Part shown: one piece after another, positions 6,781 to 10,304 of the stretch
How the letters are laid out: the number at the start of each line of letters is the position of its first letter
How positions within the stretch are numbered: position 1 is the first letter of the stretch
Assembly: GCA_014380825.1 (NCBI GenBank)
Contig: JACMJD010000030.1
Coordinates: forward strand, 1 to 10,304
Direction: 5' to 3'
Length of the DNA stretch: 10,304 nucleotides
Source: Phycisphaerae bacterium
GTDB taxonomy: Bacteria; Planctomycetota; Phycisphaerae; Tepidisphaerales; Tepidisphaeraceae
The notes under the pieces: model-generated
Databases searched by the model: none
The model's input: the letters and a program-made list of their open reading frames with translations, nothing else
Told to the model about the DNA's origin: nothing
Translations under genes and position numbers: made by a program

Positions 6781-7378
6781 ACTCGGCCAGCAGTGGAACG
6801 AGGCGTGAGGGTTGGGTGGAGTCGTCGACGTTCACCCAGAGGAACTTGCCTGAAATCGTGACCAGCGTTTCGTCCGCGCCCGTGGGCTCAAATGTCACGC
6901 CGACTTCCACGGGCTGAAGCTGCTTGCGATGGCCGTCGAGGAAAATACCGTACGGCGAATCGGTCTGCTCGTTGCTCGTCGCTTTGAATCGCCAGTCGCT
7001 GTCGGCGAAGTTCTTCACCTCATCGGCGTCCAGCTCCATCTGAAAGTAGAAGCTGTTGCCGGAGTACTCGACTTTCAGCGCGTCTTTCGGATCGTCGCTG
7101 TACAGCAGCGCGATCACCTTGCCATCGGACGATCCCACTCGCAACTTCGCCGGCGGAAACTCGGCGCGCTTGTCTTCGATGCGCATCGCCACCGGCGGGC
7201 GTTTGATCGCCGCATCTGACGGTTGCGTCGACGGATTTGTCGCGGGAATGGTTGGAGCAACGGCAGGCGGAGTCGGGTCAGCCGAGACGCGTTTGTCGTC
7301 GCGACGGTCGCAACCGTTGTTCGCGATCATCGCGAACATGAACGCCGCAGACAGGATCACACACGGAAGTCGATGCAC
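6752..7378 (-). CDS. Putative lipoprotein of unknown function
   Basis: A 208-residue exported protein with no family I recognise. The N-terminus has a short charged start, a hydrophobic core (about 7-19) and ANNGC at 19-23. Cys23 could be lipidated, but the lipobox is weak because Asn replaces the usual Leu at -3. Residues 31-58 form a Pro/Thr/Ala linker, as expected for a tether. The remaining 150 residues look like a beta-rich soluble domain (KVEYSGNSFYFQMELD, VEVGVTFEPTG, TLVTISGKFLWVNVDD). The start is GTG (complement of 7376-7378), fixed by GAGGA at 7390-7386 with 7-nt spacing, the best ribosome-binding site in the window. It converges on the second glycosyltransferase, overlapping 29 bp, and diverges from the zinc-ribbon gene. 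It would sit on the periplasmic side of a membrane. Confidence 0.78.
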   Translation of the reverse strand: MHRLPCVILSAAFMFAMIANNGCDRRDDKRVSADPTPPAVAPTIPATNPSTQPSDAAIKRPPVAMRIEDKRAEFPPAKLRVGSSDGKVIALLYSDDPKDALKVEYSGNSFYFQMELDADEVKNFADSDWRFKATSNEQTDSPYGIFLDGHRKQLQPVEVGVTFEPTGADETLVTISGKFLWVNVDDSTQPSRLVPLLAEFNAKTVLKP

Positions 7379-7433
7379 GCGGAATTCCTCGACGTTCTCC
7401 AGCGGAACGGGAGACGATTTCGTGAACGAAGTC

Positions 7434-7443
7434 TATCATACCA
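7434..7443. promoter_or_regulatory. Candidate bidirectional promoter core between two divergent genes
   Basis: TATCATA at 7434-7440 reads as -10 TATCAT on the plus strand and TATGAT on the minus strand. On the minus strand it is preceded by TGG, giving an extended -10 (TGGTATGAT, complement of 7435-7443) and a start near 7428, about 50 nt before the lipoprotein GTG. On the plus strand the start would fall near 7446, at the ATG of the zinc-ribbon gene, so its mRNA would be leaderless. No good -35 is visible on either side. This is motif-based inference. Confidence 0.4.
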
Positions 7444-7445
7444 AC

Positions 7446-8186
7446 ATGCCCCGTGTCGCCCCCGTTGTGCCCGCCGAAAGCGACCTCCTCTGCGAGAAAT
7501 GCGGCTACACATTGAACGGCCTGCCCGAGAGCGGCAACTGTCCGGAATGCGGCGAGCAAATCGTAGCAAGCACACACGAGGACGGACGATCGTTGTCGCC
7601 GTACGAGGTTGCGCCGTCTGCGCGCTCTTACTGGAAGACCAGCATCGCAATACTTCTTCATCCCAAGCGATTCTACCGATCGGTATTCAGCCGCCATCAA
7701 ACGCATGAGGCTCTGCGATTTTCGCTGATCAATCTTCGAATTGCAGCATTGCTGTTCGCGCTAGCGGCAGTCGGCCACGCGATCTTCATTCTGAACACAC
7801 GTTGGAGTTACGTTACGTGGAAGCACGTGCCTGCTTGGGTGCTCCTCACTGCGGTATTCGCCCTGGGCGCGTATCTCCTGCTGAAATCGATCCAGCGGCT
7901 TGCGGCATGGTTATCTGCGATCGAGGCAAAGTACTGGGGCATGCGCTTGCCGCTGGCAACCGTGCGGCGCGCGATGCAATTTCATTCGATAAACTACGTC
8001 ATCGTCGCGACCGCGACTGTCGCTGTGGTGTGGGCATTCCGGTTCTTGCTCGTGCTTGGCTGGAACCTGAGTTACTGGGCGACAAGCTATCTGTATACAC
8101 TCAGCGCGCTCGTTGTCATTGGTGCGGTTTTCCTCTTTCAGATGTACTGGATCGCGATGCGAAACATGATGTACGCAAATCGATGA
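7446..8186 (+). CDS. Zinc-ribbon, four-helix membrane protein of unknown function
   Basis: This 246-residue protein begins with a zinc ribbon: Cys16, Cys19, Cys32 and Cys35 in CEKCGYTLNGLP and CPECGEQ. Proteins with this N-terminal CxxCGYxLxGLP module attached to membrane segments are common in Planctomycetota. A linker follows (SPYEVAPSARSYWKTSIAILLHPKRFYRSVF, about 57-87) resembling the lead-in of Yip1-like membrane domains. Four hydrophobic segments lie at about 100-120, 133-153, 180-203 and 214-236. No catalytic motif is visible. I chose the ATG at 7446 because it directly precedes the usual module; it may be leaderless. An in-frame GTG at 7422 with GGAG at 7410-7413 (8-nt spacing) is a serious alternative and would add eight residues. 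Its stop overlaps the next start as ATGA, so it is probably translationally coupled to the TVP38-like gene. Confidence 0.78.
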   Translation: MPRVAPVVPAESDLLCEKCGYTLNGLPESGNCPECGEQIVASTHEDGRSLSPYEVAPSARSYWKTSIAILLHPKRFYRSVFSRHQTHEALRFSLINLRIAALLFALAAVGHAIFILNTRWSYVTWKHVPAWVLLTAVFALGAYLLLKSIQRLAAWLSAIEAKYWGMRLPLATVRRAMQFHSINYVIVATATVAVVWAFRFLLVLGWNLSYWATSYLYTLSALVVIGAVFLFQMYWIAMRNMMYANR

Positions 8187-8932
8187 TGATGACGACGGCC
8201 GACGCAGACAACCTCGCGCTCCCCGAGCCGCCGCCGGGGCTTCGGATTGCGAAGATCAGCGCGCTAATTGTCCTGGTTATCGCGATTCTCTCAGGCATCG
8301 CTTTTCTATCGTTCACGGAGCGCGGGCATTACATCACGCACAACTACAAAGAAGTTGGCGTGGAGTTTCAACACTGGGTGGCCGCGCATCGGGCGATCGC
8401 GCCGGTCGCGTTTCTTGCGATCTTCGTGACCTGCTGCGTCCTGATGCTGCCGGTATGGTGGCTCCAGATCCTCGCCGGGTACGGATTCGGTTTACTCGGA
8501 GGCGTCTTGTGGTGCGAAGTGGGCTCGACGCTTGGAGCGGTGGCCGCGATGCACGTCTCCCGCTGGATCGCGGCAGACTTTTTCCATCGTCGCGTCGAAT
8601 CGCGTTTGCAGAAGCTGCGCGAGCTCGACGAGAAGCTCGGACATAACGGCTTCCTCGTCGTCATCGCAGTGCGATTGATGCACTTCATGCCGGTTGGCCT
8701 GTGCAACTACGCATTGGGTCTGACCACTATCTCGACGATCAACGTGATCATCGGCACGATCCTCGGCAGCATTCCGGTGATGATCTTCTGGGTCGCCACC
8801 GGCGCCGGCATGGAGCCTTGGGGAAATCCGAGCTTCTACGCGTTGATGGGTGTGCTGCATGTGATACTGCTGACTCCGATCGCACTGCGCTATCTGAAAC
8901 CGCAGTGGTTCAAGCGATATGGGATAGAATGA
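8183..8932 (+). CDS. TVP38/TMEM64 family (VTT/DedA-like) membrane protein
   Basis: This 249-residue membrane protein has the VTT (SNARE-associated) domain. The first helix is at about 22-44. Residues 74-128 hold the core: a hydrophobic segment, then LPVWWLQILAGYGFGLLGG (89-107), GSTLGAVAAMHVSRW (114-128), including the re-entrant G-x-x-(F/Y)-G-x-x-x-G pattern. RLMHFMPVGLCNYALGLT and TILGSIPVMIFWVATGAG give the second characteristic half, with the conserved Arg before the Pro turn. Members of this superfamily are implicated in lipid scrambling or transport and in membrane homeostasis; the substrate of this one is unknown. Three ATGs in a row (8183, 8186, 8189) give three possible starts; the first overlaps the previous stop as ATGA. 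No Shine-Dalgarno is visible, so reinitiation after the upstream gene is likely. The stop overlaps the next ATG. Confidence 0.88.
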   Translation: MMMTTADADNLALPEPPPGLRIAKISALIVLVIAILSGIAFLSFTERGHYITHNYKEVGVEFQHWVAAHRAIAPVAFLAIFVTCCVLMLPVWWLQILAGYGFGLLGGVLWCEVGSTLGAVAAMHVSRWIAADFFHRRVESRLQKLRELDEKLGHNGFLVVIAVRLMHFMPVGLCNYALGLTTISTINVIIGTILGSIPVMIFWVATGAGMEPWGNPSFYALMGVLHVILLTPIALRYLKPQWFKRYGIE

Positions 8933-10029
8933 GCGGCATGGCGGCGTTCGTTTCATCCCCACGCTTCGTCGAGCACATCACCGGCCCGCATCATCCGGAG
9001 CGGCCGGATCGGATCCGCGCGGTCCATAAGGCCGTGCGCGACGCGGGGCTGATCGATTCGCCAAATCCATTTCCGGAATTTGCGCTCGACCTCGGGTTGA
9101 AGAGGCAGGATCACATCAGGTGCCTTGAGGTTGAACCGATCATCGCGGACGAGAACTTGTTGGAGCTGGCGCACACATCCGAGCACATCCACCGCGTGAA
9201 ACACATTTGCGAGCTCGGCGGCGGCGTGTTGGATCTGGGTGACACGCCGGTTGGACCGACCAGCTACGAGATCTCGCTGCTCTCGCTGGGCTCGGCGATC
9301 GTCGCGTGCGATGCGGTGATGGATGGCCGCGCGAAGCGGGCGTTTTCCGCGGCGCGTCCGCCCGGGCATCACGCCGAGCCAGATCGCGCGATGGGGTTTT
9401 GCTTATTCAGCAATATCGCGATCGCCGCGAAGTATTTGCAAAAGCGGCACGGCGTCGGGCGCGTGGCGATCGTCGACTTCGACGTGCATCACGGCAACGG
9501 TACGCAGGCGTGCCTGGAATCCGATCCGTCCGTACTATTCATCAGCCTGCACCAGGATCCGCGCACCTGCTACCCGGGGAGCGGGCACGCGTATGAGATC
9601 GGGACGGAAACTGGCGAAGGGTTCACGATCAACCTGCCGCTGCAGCCGGGATCGGATGATGATGATTACCTGCGCGTGATCGATGAGCGCGTCGTGCCGG
9701 CGCTGAACGAATTCCGTCCGGAGGTGCTGCTAATCTCGGCCGGCTTCGACGCGCACGCCGAGGATCCGCTGGCACAGATGAACCTGAGCGAAGACGGCTT
9801 CGAGCAGATCACGCGACGGCTCGTTGCCGTCGCCGATCAGCACTGCGGCGGTCGAGTCGTCAGCATGCTCGAAGGCGGATATAACCTCCGCGCGCTGGGC
9901 CGCAGCGTCGTGAAACACTTGACCGCGCTTTCAGGCCGGACGTTACGTGCAATGGGCTTCCGGCCGTTGCTCTGGCGGCTCGAGCGGCACGTGTACGGGC
10001 GGGACGCCCGTGTCACGGAGGATTTATGA
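8929..10029 (+). CDS. Histone deacetylase-like amidohydrolase (AcuC/AphA/class II HDAC family)
   Basis: This 366-residue cytoplasmic Zn enzyme should remove acetyl or similar acyl groups from lysine, polyamines or small amides. N-terminal HPERPDRI is at 22-29. RPPGHHAEPDRAMGFC at 143-158 carries the catalytic His147-His148 pair. DFDVHHGNGTQ at 183-193 supplies zinc ligands Asp185 and His187, and SAGFDAHAEDPL at 270-281 supplies Asp274. LEGGYNL at 314-320 carries the catalytic Tyr318. All key residues are present, so it is probably active. The GHHA-containing loop and GFDAHAEDPL are closer to class II HDACs and bacterial acetylpolyamine amidohydrolases than to class I; the substrate cannot be settled by sequence alone. 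The ATG at 8929 overlaps the upstream stop (ATGA); a second ATG at 8938 is possible. A basic 30-residue tail follows the family core. Its stop overlaps the M19 start. Confidence 0.94.
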   Translation: MSGMAAFVSSPRFVEHITGPHHPERPDRIRAVHKAVRDAGLIDSPNPFPEFALDLGLKRQDHIRCLEVEPIIADENLLELAHTSEHIHRVKHICELGGGVLDLGDTPVGPTSYEISLLSLGSAIVACDAVMDGRAKRAFSAARPPGHHAEPDRAMGFCLFSNIAIAAKYLQKRHGVGRVAIVDFDVHHGNGTQACLESDPSVLFISLHQDPRTCYPGSGHAYEIGTETGEGFTINLPLQPGSDDDDYLRVIDERVVPALNEFRPEVLLISAGFDAHAEDPLAQMNLSEDGFEQITRRLVAVADQHCGGRVVSMLEGGYNLRALGRSVVKHLTALSGRTLRAMGFRPLLWRLERHVYGRDARVTEDL

Positions 10030-10304
10030 TCGTCGATGCGCATTTGGATTTGGCGTACAACGTCGCGCGCGGGCGCGACGTGCGCAAGCCGTCGAGCGAG
10101 CAGCAGCAGATCGGCACCGAGATCGCGTCGGTCGGTCTGCCCGATCTGCGCGCCGGCGGCGTCGGGCTGATCTGCGGCACGATCTTCTGCGAGCCTTATC
10201 GCGGCTCGGACTCGCCGGGCTATCGCGACGCCGACGAAGCGCATGAACAGTTTCTCGCGCAGCTTGCGTGGTATCGCGAGCAATTCGCCGCCGGTGAATT
10301 GAAA
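10026..10304 (+). CDS. Membrane dipeptidase (peptidase M19, renal dipeptidase-like), N-terminal part, cut by window end
   Basis: Ninety-three codons are open to the window edge. MIVDAHLDLAYNVARGRDV begins with the M19 signature D-(A/G)-H-x-D, where His6 and Asp8 are the first zinc ligands of the TIM barrel. LPDLRAGGVGLICGTIFCEPY at about 41-61 matches the D-L-P-x-L-(R/K)-x-G-G-V-(G/R) strand typical of this family. Members of about 350-400 residues hydrolyse dipeptides, including some with a D-residue, and related N-acyl or beta-lactam substrates. No signal peptide is present, so this one appears cytoplasmic. The ATG at 10026 overlaps the HDAC-like stop (ATGA), with GGAGG at 10017-10021, four bases upstream. 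The remaining zinc ligands lie beyond the window. Confidence 0.9.
   Translation, partial: MIVDAHLDLAYNVARGRDVRKPSSEQQQIGTEIASVGLPDLRAGGVGLICGTIFCEPYRGSDSPGYRDADEAHEQFLAQLAWYREQFAAGELK

Noticed and set aside
7056..7445. Upstream extension of the zinc-ribbon gene by 130 codons
   Set aside because: The region is the coding strand's complement of the lipoprotein gene, and the extension has no conserved motif. The ribbon module begins close to the ATG at 7446.
1..10304. Defence island, CRISPR array, prophage or insertion sequence
   Set aside because: No regularly spaced repeats, cas-like, toxin-antitoxin, integrase or transposase motifs are present, and nearly all space is filled by recognisable chromosomal genes.

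Overview
The window is an ordinary, gene-dense chromosomal segment of a GC-rich bacterium. The likely source is a member of the Planctomycetota, probably near Phycisphaerae; this is an inference. The reasons are a two-haem 'Bacillus/Wolinella-type' SdhC beside SdhA, a small membrane protein with an N-terminal CxxCGYxLxGLP...CPECG zinc ribbon, Thr/Pro/Gln-rich linkers of the 'STQP' kind, and starts that often lack a Shine-Dalgarno sequence. No phage, plasmid, IS element, CRISPR array or RNA gene was found.

Layout: (1) 3-182, the 3' end of truB. (2) 263-3372, a tightly packed + strand operon: sdhC (TTG start behind a consensus TATAAT), a DinB-like putative metalloprotein gene overlapping sdhC by ATGA, and sdhA. 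No sdhB follows. (3) 3380-3455, a mirror-symmetric pair of REP-like palindromes with compensating stem differences. (4) 3461-6780, two tandem paralogous GT39/ArnT-like polytopic glycosyltransferases. (5) 6752-7378 on the minus strand, a putative lipoprotein overlapping the end of the second glycosyltransferase tail to tail. (6) 7446 to the window end, a + strand chain of four genes each joined to the next by ATGA: zinc-ribbon membrane protein, TVP38/TMEM64 (VTT/DedA-like) membrane protein, histone-deacetylase-like amidohydrolase, and the start of an M19 membrane dipeptidase.

How the genes work together: SdhC and SdhA would be the membrane anchor and flavoprotein of succinate:quinone oxidoreductase, and need an iron-sulfur SdhB encoded elsewhere. 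The two glycosyltransferases probably use polyprenyl-phosphate sugars on the outer face of the membrane. The last four genes are probably translationally coupled, but share no obvious pathway. Between the lipoprotein gene and the zinc-ribbon gene there is a nearly self-complementary TATCATA that could serve as a -10 in both directions.

I found no clear new multi-gene system. The observations most worth a second look are the paired REP-like element, the DinB-like gene inside a sdh operon without sdhB, the amidohydrolase-dipeptidase coupling, and the possible bidirectional promoter.
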